DNA from: DATMNR01 sp963702765
GTDB taxonomy: Bacteria > Chloroflexota > Ktedonobacteria > Ktedonobacterales > Ktedonobacteraceae
Direction: 5' to 3'
DNA: 64,000 bases
Assembly: GCA_963702765.1 (NCBI GenBank)
Contig: CAVPEB010000053.1
Coordinates: 62,001-126,000, forward strand
Shown: positions 25,323 through 34,352 of the stretch, piece by piece
Layout: each line of letters starts with the position of its first letter
How positions within the stretch are numbered: position 1 is the first letter of the stretch
Notes under the pieces: model-generated
Database searches by the model: none
Told to the model about the DNA's origin: nothing
The model's input: the letters and a program-made list of their open reading frames with translations, nothing else
Translations under genes and position numbers: made by a program

Positions 25323-26421
25323 GAGTCTCCGGCCTGCGGATACCCCACAGCTTGAGCCACGGGAGGAAGCAGGCGTTCCCTTTTGGGGCAGGGGAAGCGG
25401 GGATGTGTGCCAGAGGCACCAGCCGCGTTCTCCAGCGCAACAACGTGATCAATGTGCAGTCAGCCACACAGGCGGTTTGGGTCAGTCGCTTGTTGGTTTC
25501 TGGGTGATGCAAACTGAGCTTGCCGTCCATCGTGCCACCAACGGTCGCCTTTCCCCACTTTGGATGCTTGACCAGGGTACCTCGCTTGATCCCTTGGGAG
25601 AGCGTGCCACCGTAGGGCTTTCTCTTCCCACCTTTCTCGGGCTGGAAACGATGCAATTGCCGATGGTGCCACACAAACACAGCCATGCACACCAGCCATT
25701 TGTTATCGGTAGAAGCGCTTCCACCGACCGCGCTCGACGCCAGCACCCACGAGTCTACGCAATGGGCTTCCCAGATCTCCGCCAGCTTTTTGCGCGTTTT
25801 TTTGAGGCCCAACTGATCCCGCAAGGCTTTGGTTTCGTGGCCCTGCTTTGCCTGGACGGTTGCAAGTTGGCCGAGTTCCGCATAGAACCACTGCTTGCCT
25901 ACTTCCAATGGAGAAAAGCTCTGATCCCAGCGCTTTTTGCCGGCCGTGTGGGCCTTGATGTCCTCGACCACGAAGACACTGACCGGAAAAAGCTGGCAGA
26001 GAAAACGGGCCAAGCGCAGTTTCCAAGGCCCTCGTGCCCGGGTAGAAGGAGGCAGTTTTTGCTTGCTCTGGTGCCGGTTGGGCCGGGGCTGACGGCAAGG
26101 CGTTTTTCGCTTGCGACGCGTACGGCGCATGAGGCTAGAGTCCCTTTCTGCTTCCTTGACTCCCTGCCTGGCCTCGGCCTGGATATTGACATAGGTATGC
26201 GCCGCGGAGACGACGCTATAGCCCTCGCGGAGGCTTTCGGGATCGATCCCCACGGCGATGGGTTGAACTTCCCGCGCTACCGGCCCGATGTTGAGCCGGA
26301 CGCAAAAGATGCCACCTTTCCAGAAAGGCGTCGCCCTCCCGCTTTTGATCCATTTGCGTGCTCGCGCCGGAGTCGTGGGCATGAGTGGTTGCTGATCTTG
26401 CCCGATAACTGGTACAAACAT
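25306..26421 (-). CDS. isrB: IsrB-type RNA-guided nickase (HNH-less IscB relative)
   Basis: The 371-residue protein starts with a PLMP domain ('PLMPTTPARARKWIKSGRA'), then RuvC-I 'AVGIDPESLREGYSVVS', an Arg-rich bridge helix ('LMRRTRRKRKTPCRQ'), RuvC-II 'VFVVEDIKAH' and RuvC-III 'AHCVDSWVLAS'. RuvC-II and RuvC-III are separated by about 60 residues with no HNH domain, which distinguishes IsrB from IscB. The C-terminal barrel ('KRGTLVKHPKWGKATVGG', 'NKRLTQTACVADC') matches the family. IsrB uses an omega RNA to nick DNA. No transposase gene is adjacent. Catalytic acidic residues appear intact. Confidence 0.85.
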   Translation of the reverse strand: MFVPVIGQDQQPLMPTTPARARKWIKSGRATPFWKGGIFCVRLNIGPVAREVQPIAVGIDPESLREGYSVVSAAHTYVNIQAEARQGVKEAERDSSLMRRTRRKRKTPCRQPRPNRHQSKQKLPPSTRARGPWKLRLARFLCQLFPVSVFVVEDIKAHTAGKKRWDQSFSPLEVGKQWFYAELGQLATVQAKQGHETKALRDQLGLKKTRKKLAEIWEAHCVDSWVLASSAVGGSASTDNKWLVCMAVFVWHHRQLHRFQPEKGGKRKPYGGTLSQGIKRGTLVKHPKWGKATVGGTMDGKLSLHHPETNKRLTQTACVADCTLITLLRWRTRLVPLAHIPASPAPKGNACFLPWLKLWGIRRPETHENYG

Positions 26422-26675
26422 GAGCGATAAGCCTCTTGCGAGTGTGTATCATCCCTTCGCTGCTGACGATCGGAGCGGTTGCGAATTAGGGAGGCGTTCG
26501 CAACGTCCAGTGAACTGCCATGTTCAGATCGTTCAGCTTCCGATCACTCGCCCTGCTGCCAGAGCTTGGGTAAGCTAGTCTCGCAGTTACCCTTGGAGGT
26601 TCCTCGGTGGCAAACCCTTTCTCTTCACAAGCCTCCGCATAGAATGCGGAGGTGCTTGACTTCCTTGGATTTTTT
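26422..26675 (-). ncRNA. Candidate omega RNA of the IsrB element
   Basis: In IscB/IsrB loci the guide RNA is encoded directly upstream of the nuclease. Here the 250 bp upstream is GC-rich and strongly structured, unlike the AT-rich surroundings. A hairpin at 26628-26658 (CCTCCGCAT / ATGCGGAGG plus outer CAAG/CTTG) would be the first stem on the minus strand, with the guide 5' of it (minus strand of about 26659-26675). Exact ends are uncertain. Confidence 0.6.
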
Positions 26676-26866
26676 ATTTACGGCTTTCTTGCATTGCGGC
26701 AAAGAATTACGTAAGGTCTAGTTGTACATATCATACTTCTTGCTATCCAAATTTTCCATATCTGCTCCGATTACTGTAGTAAAACATATGCACGCATAGT
26801 TACTCCACAGCTTTCGTTGTTGCTGTTTCATCCGTAGGTGCCTCAATGCCAGGGGCAAATTTGGTC

Positions 26867-28030
26867 TTACCCCGCGTCCGCAGCCAAGTTTACGTCGTCG
26901 TCTGAGCCAATACCGTCGACGGCTTGATCAATCAGCCCGATCAAGCGCAGGGCTTCACCCAGGATACACAGCGCGGCGTTGTGGTCACGATCCTGCGCAA
27001 CCTGATAATACGCACAGGTGGGGTTTTGGCAGAGGAAGATGCGATCAGACAACTCCATGTCTTCCCATTTCCACCCGCAACTTTGGCAAGATTTACTTGA
27101 GGGAAAAAAGCGGCCCACCGCAATCACCTGCCCACCTCGCTGTTCAACCTTACGCGTCAAAAGCGTCAAGAGTTTGCCGAGCGCCGCATCGGAGAAGGAG
27201 CGGGATAAACGCCGGTTCTTGAGCAACCCTTTCAGGTTGAGGTCTTCAATGCCCACGATCCCGTAGCAGTTCGCAATCCTCGTGGTCAGTTTGTGAAGCA
27301 CATCGTCGCGCATGCAGGCGATGCGATAGTGGAGCTGTGCGACCTGACGACGGGCTTTCTCACGGTTCTTAGATCCCAGTTTCCTTCGATGGAGGCGCTT
27401 ATTGGCCTGGCGAAGCTTGCCTAGTGCCGTTTTGAGGAATGCTTGGTTCTCGTATCCCTCGCCGGTACTTAAGGTTGCCAGCCGGTTCAGACCAACATCG
27501 ATGCCAACTGCAGCTTTCCTCAGATCTTCCGGCGCGTTGGACACTTCGACGGTGATGCTGATGAACCACCAATCTGCCGTTTTGGTCATCCGTGCCCCTG
27601 TCACTTTCCCTATGAAGCGCAGGTTCTCTGCCATGTTGACCCATCCGAGCTTGGGGACCCAGACGCGATGATCACCTAACTCGAATTGATCGTTGGCAAG
27701 GTAAAATGACGGTTTTGAGCGTTTTTTGCTCTTGAACTTGGGACGGCGAGCCTTTCCTTCGAAGAAGGCCGTAAACGCTTTTCCCAGGTCCAGAAAGGGC
27801 TGATCAGAGGCATTCTTGGTCACGTCCCAAGTCCAGGGGAAGTGTTCCCGCCTGATCTCATTGAACTGCTTCTTGAGCTTGAACGCCGTCGGTTTCTCAC
27901 TTGCTTCATACTGCCAATTCCACTCCGCCAGTGCCCAGTTCCACACGAAACGGCTGATGCCTGCGGCTTTGGCAAAGTACACTGCTTGCTCAGGTGTTGG
28001 ATTCAATCTGATCTTGTGCGCCTTAATCAT
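26867..28030 (-). CDS. tnpB: IS607-type TnpB RNA-guided nuclease
   Basis: The 387-residue protein has the OrfB helix-turn-helix N-terminus ('RLNPTPEQAVYFAKAAGISRFVWNWAL' region), RuvC-I 'VGIDVGLNRLATLS', RuvC-II 'GIVGIEDLNLKGL', a zinc ribbon ('CQSCGWKWE...CQNPTC') and the final catalytic Asp in 'AQDRDHNAALC'. All key residues look intact. The start overlaps the tnpA stop by 4 bp. Its guide RNA would extend past the 3' end of the gene, into about 26750-26867. Confidence 0.92.
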   Translation of the reverse strand: MIKAHKIRLNPTPEQAVYFAKAAGISRFVWNWALAEWNWQYEASEKPTAFKLKKQFNEIRREHFPWTWDVTKNASDQPFLDLGKAFTAFFEGKARRPKFKSKKRSKPSFYLANDQFELGDHRVWVPKLGWVNMAENLRFIGKVTGARMTKTADWWFISITVEVSNAPEDLRKAAVGIDVGLNRLATLSTGEGYENQAFLKTALGKLRQANKRLHRRKLGSKNREKARRQVAQLHYRIACMRDDVLHKLTTRIANCYGIVGIEDLNLKGLLKNRRLSRSFSDAALGKLLTLLTRKVEQRGGQVIAVGRFFPSSKSCQSCGWKWEDMELSDRIFLCQNPTCAYYQVAQDRDHNAALCILGEALRLIGLIDQAVDGIGSDDDVNLAADAG

Positions 28031-28641
28031 CGCTTCTCTTCCTTTCCCAGAGCTGCTGCGCGGATGGCGTTTTTGTGCGAGCGTAACCCATGAAGCCGAG
28101 CTGAAAAAACGCTCACAATGGCGATGAGGTCCCGTACCAACTCTTCTTCTGGCGAGTAGGCTTCGCCATTCATGACCGTAATCTCTGTTCCATGTCGCTC
28201 GCAGAAAGCTTCAAACCAGTCATAGCCAAAGCGCACAAACCGATCCTGGTAAGCAATGATCAGACGGTGAACCTGACCGAGTTCTATTTGCTCAACCACC
28301 TCATTGAAGCCTTTGCGCTTGTAGTTGAGCGCCGAACCAATATCTTCTATCCACTGGTCTACTTTGATGTCTTGTTCCTGGCAGTAGGCACGAAGCGCTT
28401 CTTTCTGGATGACAAGGTCTTTCTTCTGAGAGGGGGTGGACACACGAATATACGCAAGCACTTTCCCGTGCTCGGAGGAGATCAACCCACGATACTGCAA
28501 ATATTGCTCATGGGTGTAGTAGCGCCAATTCGTGGGGCTACGGAAGGCAGGCAGAATCCCCTTGCGGTCCCATTTCTGCAAGGTATTGACGGACTTTCCA
28601 ATCAGTTTCCCAAATTGTTTCGGCAAATATGTATGCTCCAT
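28027..28641 (-). CDS. tnpA: IS607-family serine recombinase (TnpA)
   Basis: The 204-residue protein begins with a MerR-like DNA-binding domain ('GKLIGKSVNTLQKWDRKGILPAFRSP' region) followed by a serine-resolvase catalytic domain: 'VLAYIRVSTPSQKKDLV' with the nucleophile Ser, and 'HRLIIAYQDRFVRFGYDWFE'. This N-terminal order is specific to IS607. It moves the element through a circular intermediate. It is co-oriented and coupled with tnpB, so the element is probably autonomous. Confidence 0.92.
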   Translation of the reverse strand: MEHTYLPKQFGKLIGKSVNTLQKWDRKGILPAFRSPTNWRYYTHEQYLQYRGLISSEHGKVLAYIRVSTPSQKKDLVIQKEALRAYCQEQDIKVDQWIEDIGSALNYKRKGFNEVVEQIELGQVHRLIIAYQDRFVRFGYDWFEAFCERHGTEITVMNGEAYSPEEELVRDLIAIVSVFSARLHGLRSHKNAIRAAALGKEEKR

Positions 28642-28708
28642 GCATATATTTTAACATGTCATCATCTCTTTTTCAATACTGTTAAGAACTCTTTCGTAGG
28701 TCATAAAC

Positions 28709-28766
28709 ACACATAGAGGCATACACAATCGCTGGGATTTCAGCGATTGTGTATGCCTCTATGTGT
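28709..28766. terminator. 26-bp perfect hairpin between ssuC and IS607
   Basis: Perfect 26-bp arms (28709-28734 and 28741-28766) around a 6-nt loop, starting ACACATAGAGGC. The stop of the minus-strand ssuC-like gene is 13 bp away, so it probably ends that operon. The length is far beyond a normal terminator. Confidence 0.65.
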
Positions 28767-28778
28767 CAAGAAGAATTA

Positions 28779-29591
28779 TTACGACGTGCCTAGTCCCCAG
28801 CGTTCTCGCACTCGTCGTTCAATGGGAGAGAATATCAGGCTATCGATAGCGACACCAATCGCAATTATCAAGAGCATTACTGCCATGATCTGCGATGCGT
28901 CGTTGAGGTCACGACCAGTATTCAGGAGATTGCCGAGACTAATTGTAAAAAACAGTAACTCGCCCGCCATCAGGGAACGCCAGGCAAATGTCCAGCCCTG
29001 CTTTAATCCGTTTAAGATTGCTGGCAAAGCAGCAGGCAAGATCACTTGAGCGGAAAGTGCTATTCCATGAGCGCCAAGATTACGTGCCGCCTTGAGGTAA
29101 ATGGGAGGGGTGTTCTTGACCCCGGCATCAACTCCAAGCGTAATCGAGAAGAGCGCACCCATCACCACTACAAAGATGATTGCCTGGTCTGTCAGTCCCA
29201 ACCAAAGTATAGCCAATGGTAACCAGCAGACACTCGGTAAGGCCTGCAGTCCCAATATCAGTGAACCGAGCGTTTGTTCGAGTAGTCGACTGCGCCCTAA
29301 AAACAAGCCGAGCGTCACACCAATCACGAGCGAGATACCATAGCCAATGGCAAGGCGTTGTAAGCTCAAAAGTGAAGCTTGAAGGAAGTCACCAGTTAGG
29401 AAGCCATTTACCAGAGCAGTAAAGACCGCGATTGGTCCTGGAAACAAGTAATCGGGCCAGATACCAGTCATGGCAATCACTTGCCACAATATCACTAGCA
29501 GAACATAGAAAACGATACGCCGTGCCCATGCTGATTGAGTGATACTGCTTTCTCCTGCACCTTTCTTGGACACATTAATTGCTTTTGCCAT
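28779..29591 (-). CDS. ssuC: ABC transporter permease, sulfonate/nitrate/taurine type
   Basis: This 270-residue, six-helix permease has the EAA loop 'AARNLGAHGIALSAQVILPAALPAIL', typical of the SsuC/TauC/NrtB family. With the adjacent ATPase and lipoprotein it forms a complete importer in the membrane. The start overlaps the end of ssuB by 17 bp. Confidence 0.88.
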   Translation of the reverse strand: MAKAINVSKKGAGESSITQSAWARRIVFYVLLVILWQVIAMTGIWPDYLFPGPIAVFTALVNGFLTGDFLQASLLSLQRLAIGYGISLVIGVTLGLFLGRSRLLEQTLGSLILGLQALPSVCWLPLAILWLGLTDQAIIFVVVMGALFSITLGVDAGVKNTPPIYLKAARNLGAHGIALSAQVILPAALPAILNGLKQGWTFAWRSLMAGELLFFTISLGNLLNTGRDLNDASQIMAVMLLIIAIGVAIDSLIFSPIERRVRERWGLGTS

Positions 29592-30438
29592 TGGCTTCCT
29601 CCTGTTCTTGAGTGCTCATTGCAGCTTGCAAAACAGACATTATCTCTGCTGCCTGATCTACAAGTAAATGATCTTCCAATGAACGAGGACGCGGCAGATC
29701 TATACGAAATTCACGCACAATGCGTCCTGGTCTAGGTGAAAAAACAATTACGCGGTCTCCGAGTGCAACTGCTTCACGTACATTATGGGTTACGAATAAC
29801 ACCGTTTTGCGCGTGGATGCCCAGATTGATTCCAACTCAGTGTGTAGTCTGTCGCGTGTAAGTGCATCCAGTGCGCCGAAAGGTTCATCCATTAGCAAGA
29901 TTGCCGGGTCAATTGCAAGCGCTCGTGCAATTGCTACACGCTGGCGCATGCCGCCAGAGAGTTGATGTACAAAGCTGCGCTCAAAGCCTTTCAAATGCAC
30001 TAGCTCAATGAAACGCTGAGCTATGGCTGCGCGTTCCTTTGCAGGCATTCCTGCCTGGCGCAGGCCAAATTCAACGTTATGTTGAACATCTAACCAGGGA
30101 AACAGTGCAGCTTCCTGAAAGAGTAGGACTCGATCTGTGTCTGGGCCTCGCACAATTTGCCCATTAGCTAAGACAATGCCCTCAGTTGCTGATTCCAGTC
30201 CCGCGATTATGCTCAGCAACGTCGATTTGCCACAACCGCTAGGTCCTAGCAAGCAAACGAATTCACCTGCCTGCACCTCTAGATCTACAGGACGCAATGC
30301 CTCGACTACTCCATTACGTCCGGGAAAGATCTTACTTACACCCTCGATCTTCAATGGTATACCGCCAGGAGCTAGCTTAGTCACATGAGCTGTGCGCTCA
30401 TGGCGTTTTGTATCACCTAGTGTAGGCATGTGAAACAT
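29575..30438 (-). CDS. ssuB: ABC transporter ATPase, sulfonate/nitrate/taurine type
   Basis: The 287-residue ATPase has Walker A 'GPSGCGKST', signature 'LSGGMRQRVAIARAL', Walker B 'ILLMDEPFGALD' and switch His 'LFVTHNVREA'. It powers the SsuC-like permease. GAGAGGA lies 8 bp before ATG 30438; an internal ATG follows at 30429. Confidence 0.92.
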   Translation of the reverse strand: MFHMPTLGDTKRHERTAHVTKLAPGGIPLKIEGVSKIFPGRNGVVEALRPVDLEVQAGEFVCLLGPSGCGKSTLLSIIAGLESATEGIVLANGQIVRGPDTDRVLLFQEAALFPWLDVQHNVEFGLRQAGMPAKERAAIAQRFIELVHLKGFERSFVHQLSGGMRQRVAIARALAIDPAILLMDEPFGALDALTRDRLHTELESIWASTRKTVLFVTHNVREAVALGDRVIVFSPRPGRIVREFRIDLPRPRSLEDHLLVDQAAEIMSVLQAAMSTQEQEEANGKSN

Positions 30439-30475
30439 CTGATATGTCCTCTCATCTTAAAAATGCCTTTTAATC

Positions 30476-31540
30476 CTACGGTGCCGCAACTGTTGCTAAT
30501 CCCTTGGATGCAAGAACCTGATTTAATGGACCTAGATAGTAGATACCTGACAGATTGGGGTTGGTACTACCCAGGAACCCAAGTGCAAACGCTCTATTGG
30601 CTGATTCTTGAAGAGTGCTTGTGAGTGGGTCATAGGTGATGTCCAGGTTGTTATAAGCCATGTCGATCTCTTTGGTCGATAGTGCTTTTCCGGTGATGAG
30701 CTTAATCTGGGCGTTCGCGATACTCTTAGCGCTCTCAGGATTGCTCAAGATATACTGTATGGTGTCGACATGTGCCTGCAAGAATTTGTTTACCAGGTCA
30801 GGATGTGCATTGAGGAATGCTGTGCGCACAACCACATCGGTGGTGATAAATTTGCCATCAGGCCACAGTGTACGCTCATCGACGAAGACTTTGCCACCAT
30901 CCTCTACGACGAGACGTGTTGCATAGGGTTCTGGTACCCATGCCCCGTCGATCTTTCCTTGCTTGAATAGGGTCAGAATAGTGGAGTTATCGGTTGGGAG
31001 AATCTGTACATTTCCACCTTTGTCCACCGTCTTAAGGCCATTCTGTTGCAGGTAGTACCGGAGCGAGACATCCTGGGTGCCGCCGAGTTGTGGGTCAGCA
31101 ATTTTTTTGTTGGCCAGGTCTTTGGCTGTCTGAATGTTTGCTCCTGGACGCACGATCAGCGAAGCACCACCGCTCGCAGCGCCTGCAATAATGCGTAACG
31201 CCTCACCATGGCTTTTTACATACCCATTAATAGCAGGGCTGGGACCAACATAGCCAATGTCAATGTCGCCAGCAAAAAGCGCTTCGATCAGCGCAGGACC
31301 GGCATTGAAGGTCTTCGTCGCTAGTTTCACATTTGGCCCAAGCGCATTCTGGAAAGTGCCGCGCCCTACCCCTACCAGGGCTACAGCATGTGTCAAGTTT
31401 GGGAAATAACCGAGGTTCAAAGTAACAGGTCCATTGTTACTACCATTCGAAGTTTGAGAACCACAACCTACAAGAACTAACGAGAGCAATAGAGCAAGTG
31501 CGAAGATACGTGAACAGAAAGTAAATGGTGATTTCATCAA
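30476..31540 (-). CDS. ssuA: Substrate-binding lipoprotein, sulfonate/nitrate type
   Basis: The 354-residue protein has a lipoprotein signal ending 'LVLVGCGS' (lipidated Cys-26), then an SsuA/NMT1-like periplasmic-binding fold: 'NLGYFPNLTHAVALVGVGRG', 'DIDIGYVGPSPAINGY' and 'DGAWVPEPYATRLVVEDGG'. It should deliver an organosulfur or similar anion to the SsuBC-like pair. Neighbouring sulfurtransferase and LysR genes support a sulfur role, though nitrate or thiamine-precursor binding cannot be excluded. Confidence 0.86.
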   Translation of the reverse strand: MMKSPFTFCSRIFALALLLSLVLVGCGSQTSNGSNNGPVTLNLGYFPNLTHAVALVGVGRGTFQNALGPNVKLATKTFNAGPALIEALFAGDIDIGYVGPSPAINGYVKSHGEALRIIAGAASGGASLIVRPGANIQTAKDLANKKIADPQLGGTQDVSLRYYLQQNGLKTVDKGGNVQILPTDNSTILTLFKQGKIDGAWVPEPYATRLVVEDGGKVFVDERTLWPDGKFITTDVVVRTAFLNAHPDLVNKFLQAHVDTIQYILSNPESAKSIANAQIKLITGKALSTKEIDMAYNNLDITYDPLTSTLQESANRAFALGFLGSTNPNLSGIYYLGPLNQVLASKGLATVAAP

Positions 31541-31604
31541 GTAGCTCTCCTTTTATTCATGATTGACAAAACAACTGAAATAGCCAGAGTTGAAACGAAC
31601 TCAA

Positions 31605-31911
31605 TCACTCCAGAACAGAAACTTCGCTGTTTACATTCTCTAGTTGAATCTTTAGTGTACGTACAAGTTCTTCATCCTGTTTGCCTACCGCTAAACTAGC
31701 TTCCCATAATAAAGAAGTTCCTCCAAGTTTAGATATATCTTCTGCTAGTTTCTGGAATTGAGAAAGGTTGCGTGTTGATGTTGGTAAAGCCCATACGGCA
31801 TCGTGTAACAGTAAAGCTCTACTTCGTCTTGAGTTTTCTCCAAACATAAACACGATGGGAACTTGGCTCGTGCGGAACTTTATAGAGAAAGAGCAACCAA
31901 GATTGCAACAA
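31605..31911 (-). pseudogene. ChrB-like domain, frameshifted and truncated
   Basis: A strong AAGGAGG site precedes a TTG start at 31911 or 31908. The first frame gives 'SWLLFLYKVPHEPSSHRVYVWRKLK' (read as two blocks), then stops at about 31815. The next frame resumes with 'RALLLHDAVWALPTSTRNLSQFQKLAEDI' (in blocks) and 'GGTSLLWEAS'. This is the N-terminal domain of ChrB, a chromate-responsive regulator family. It ends after about 100 codons, short of the usual 180. No chrA transporter is nearby. Confidence 0.6.
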
Positions 31912-32013
31912 ACTCACCTCCTTAGGATTTGCTGTATTAGCAATTTGCCTACGACAAGAGCAAATCAATGCGATCGTAGTTTCTGAAAGATGAGATGAAA
32001 AATACGATTTATG

Positions 32014-32168
32014 TTGTAACAAAGGTTACAATTACATTTCCAAGTCACATTGCAAGACCAGGAAAAGCTAAATATTTACTGATTTTGAGCATAAAGCTAG
32101 ACAAAAGAGCATAATATACCCAGATGCATCCAGTAAGAAATGAATAATAGTAGTAACCGTAGTTACAT
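32014..32168. promoter_or_regulatory. Two inverted repeats with TTGTAAC-type half-sites
   Basis: TTGTAAC-AAAG-GTTACAA (32014-32031) and TAGTAAC-CGTA-GTTACAT (32151-32168) have the same half-site and the same 4-bp spacer. They lie upstream of the ChrB-like remnant and downstream of the sulfurtransferase. The half-site matches the 9-bp tandem repeats at 2270 and 46162-46351, though the geometry differs. Confidence 0.45.
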
Positions 32169-32263
32169 TAACTCGAAGCCTTTTTTTAGGCACAAAATTA
32201 CCAGGCGCTTCTAATGAGAGGAAATACATTATTACCCTACTAAAATCAATCAGGTGATAGATA

Positions 32264-33115
32264 TTATTTTTCTATCGGTGCCTCGATCAAGCTACCCCAT
32301 TCTGTCCACGAACCATCATAGTTGCGAACTTTGGGATAACCCAGGAGATAATGAAGGACATACCAAGTATGGCTGCTTCGTTCACCTATGCGGCAGTAAG
32401 CTATTACTTCTTTCTCTGTTGTAACACCTTTGCTACCGTACAAAGATCGTAACTCATCAGCTGTTTTGAATGTGCCATCGTCATTAACTGCCATTGACCA
32501 GGGTATATTAGCTGCTCCTGGAATATGGCCTCCACGTTGTGCACCTTCTTGAGGCAAATGGGCAGGGGCCAGAAGTTCGCCACTATATTCGCCAGGAGAA
32601 CGTACATCTACAAGTGCGACACCTGGTTGCCCCAGCTCTGCAATAACCTGATCGCGTAAGGCACGAATCTCAGTATTAGGAGACTGAGCGAGATAGATTG
32701 CTCGAGCATAGGTGGGGACTTCTGTTGTGAGAGGACGCTTATCAGCTAACCACTTTACTCGTCCTCCATCGAGAAGACGAACATCGTCATGTCCATAGTA
32801 TTTGAGAATCCAAAGTGCCCAGGCAGCAAACCAGTTATTGTTATCTCCGTACAAAACTATTGTAGTATCATTACTGATCCCTGAGCGACTCAATAGTTCT
32901 TCAAGATGTTCCTTATTGATAGGTGCGCGCACTACCTGATCCTGGAGTTCTTTTTGCCAATTGAAACCAACTGCGCCAGGAATATGTCCTTGATCATAGG
33001 CAGTGGTATCCACGTCAACTTCAACTAATCGAACCAACGGATCATGGAGATGAGCCTCCACCCAATCTGCATCAACCAGAACTTCGGGATGAACATATCC
33101 TTTGTTTTCAGACAT
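32264..33115 (-). CDS. Thiosulfate / 3-mercaptopyruvate sulfurtransferase (paralogue 1)
   Basis: The 283-residue protein has two rhodanese domains. The C-terminal one carries the active Cys in 'AYCRIGERSSHTWYVL', and the N-terminal one is the inactive copy. It transfers sulfane sulfur, for example from thiosulfate to cyanide or a thiol. ATG 33115 follows AAAGGAGC and is preferred to the frame start at 33148. A close paralogue lies at 53111-53995. Confidence 0.9.
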   Translation of the reverse strand: MSENKGYVHPEVLVDADWVEAHLHDPLVRLVEVDVDTTAYDQGHIPGAVGFNWQKELQDQVVRAPINKEHLEELLSRSGISNDTTIVLYGDNNNWFAAWALWILKYYGHDDVRLLDGGRVKWLADKRPLTTEVPTYARAIYLAQSPNTEIRALRDQVIAELGQPGVALVDVRSPGEYSGELLAPAHLPQEGAQRGGHIPGAANIPWSMAVNDDGTFKTADELRSLYGSKGVTTEKEVIAYCRIGERSSHTWYVLHYLLGYPKVRNYDGSWTEWGSLIEAPIEK

Positions 33116-33429
33116 AACAGCTCCTTTAAAACTGGATAATGAATACAAGCTACATCACGTTGGCACGCGAAATGTAGTTCTATGAAACCCTGGCTTCACA
33201 GGTGAAATGATAACATATTTTTATGTATTCCATCAAGTTATTTTATACATTCCAAAGAGTTATAATAATATTGATATGAGTTAGAGCTATTAACATTCTT
33301 TGTGGTTATTTAGGTCATTGAAAAAAGTTATACTTAGTAGGAATGTAGTGCGAATCAGTCTAAAGTTCCATTTTTACGGATGATAGTATTTCAATTGAAA
33401 TTGTGAAGTTCCAAACGTAGGAAGGTACG

Positions 33430-34326
33430 ATGAACCTATATCATTTGCGTGTTTTTCAAAGGGTAGCTGAGCATGAACATATCACACGAGCATCGGAAGA
33501 ACTCATTCTCAGCCAACCTGCAGTAACTAAAATTATTCAAAGCCTTGAACATGAAACTGGCCTTGAACTCATTGAACGTCATGGTAGACGTATTGTTTTG
33601 ACTCATGCAGGTCATGTACTGCATAGCTACGCTCGTCGTATGTTTGCACTTGAGCGTGAAATGGAGGAGGAATTAGCTGTACTACGAGACGTTGAGACAG
33701 GCGAAATCAAACTAGCTGCAAATACAACAACAGGTGTTTACTTACTTCCTCCAATTGTCTCGCGTTATCGTAATCTTTATCCACAAGTTACGCTTTACAT
33801 GACCATCCTTAACTCACATGAGATTATAGAGCAGACATTAAACTGGACATTGGATTTTGGTTTGGTCGAAGGAGATTCTGCCACGCTTCCGTCAGGACTA
33901 CATGTGGAAGTTTTTGCGCAAGATGAACTCGTATTGGTGGTATCTCCAGATCATCGCTGGAGCAAGCTAGATGAGTTGAAGCCAGAAGCATTGCGAGAGG
34001 GGGAACTATTAATGCGTGAGCAGGGTAGTGGGATTCGTGAAGTAATCGAGCAGGCATTAATGATTCATAGCGTTCAAGTTCACCCACTATTCACCCTTCC
34101 AGACAATGAAGCTATCAAGCAGATGGTAATAAGTGGAGTTGGAGCCGCTATTGTCTCAGCTCTTGCCGTACATCGTGAACTGGTTAGTGGTGATCTTGTT
34201 CGTATTCCAATTGCCGGAGTCGACTTACGCCCTCAGCTTAGTCTTGTGCGTCGTATAGACAAGCAACTTTCGCGAGCTGCTCAGGCATTCTGTTCGCTTT
34301 TAGCGACAATCAATGAACAGAGATAA
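33430..34326 (+). CDS. LysR-family transcriptional regulator
   Basis: This 298-residue protein has an N-terminal winged helix ('MNLYHLRVFQRVAEHEHITRA' start, 'LSQPAVTKIIQSLEHETGLEL') and a substrate-binding-like effector domain. It resembles the CysB/CbbR-type group that responds to small metabolites. It is divergent from the sulfurtransferase, so it probably controls that gene, and perhaps the sulfonate-type transporter. Confidence 0.9.
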   Translation: MNLYHLRVFQRVAEHEHITRASEELILSQPAVTKIIQSLEHETGLELIERHGRRIVLTHAGHVLHSYARRMFALEREMEEELAVLRDVETGEIKLAANTTTGVYLLPPIVSRYRNLYPQVTLYMTILNSHEIIEQTLNWTLDFGLVEGDSATLPSGLHVEVFAQDELVLVVSPDHRWSKLDELKPEALREGELLMREQGSGIREVIEQALMIHSVQVHPLFTLPDNEAIKQMVISGVGAAIVSALAVHRELVSGDLVRIPIAGVDLRPQLSLVRRIDKQLSRAAQAFCSLLATINEQR

Positions 34327-34352
34327 TTTTCCACTAAGCATAAAAATATGAG

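Larger units (their letters stand above)
26750..28690 (-). mobile_element. IS607-family insertion sequence (ends approximate)
   Basis: tnpA and tnpB overlap by 4 bp and together form a complete IS607-type element. These elements lack terminal inverted repeats and leave minimal target signatures, so the ends given are estimates. A palindromic ATGCAT-centred sequence near 28625-28650 precedes tnpA. Confidence 0.65.

Noticed and set aside
25282..26430. Long plus-strand open frame opposite isrB
   Set aside because: It is the antisense shadow of the isrB gene; no ribosome site or family resemblance.
32010..32050. Further 9-bp direct array between the transporter and sulfurtransferase
   Set aside because: The GTTACA-like cores here are not in 9-bp register; they form inverted repeats instead and are listed as such.
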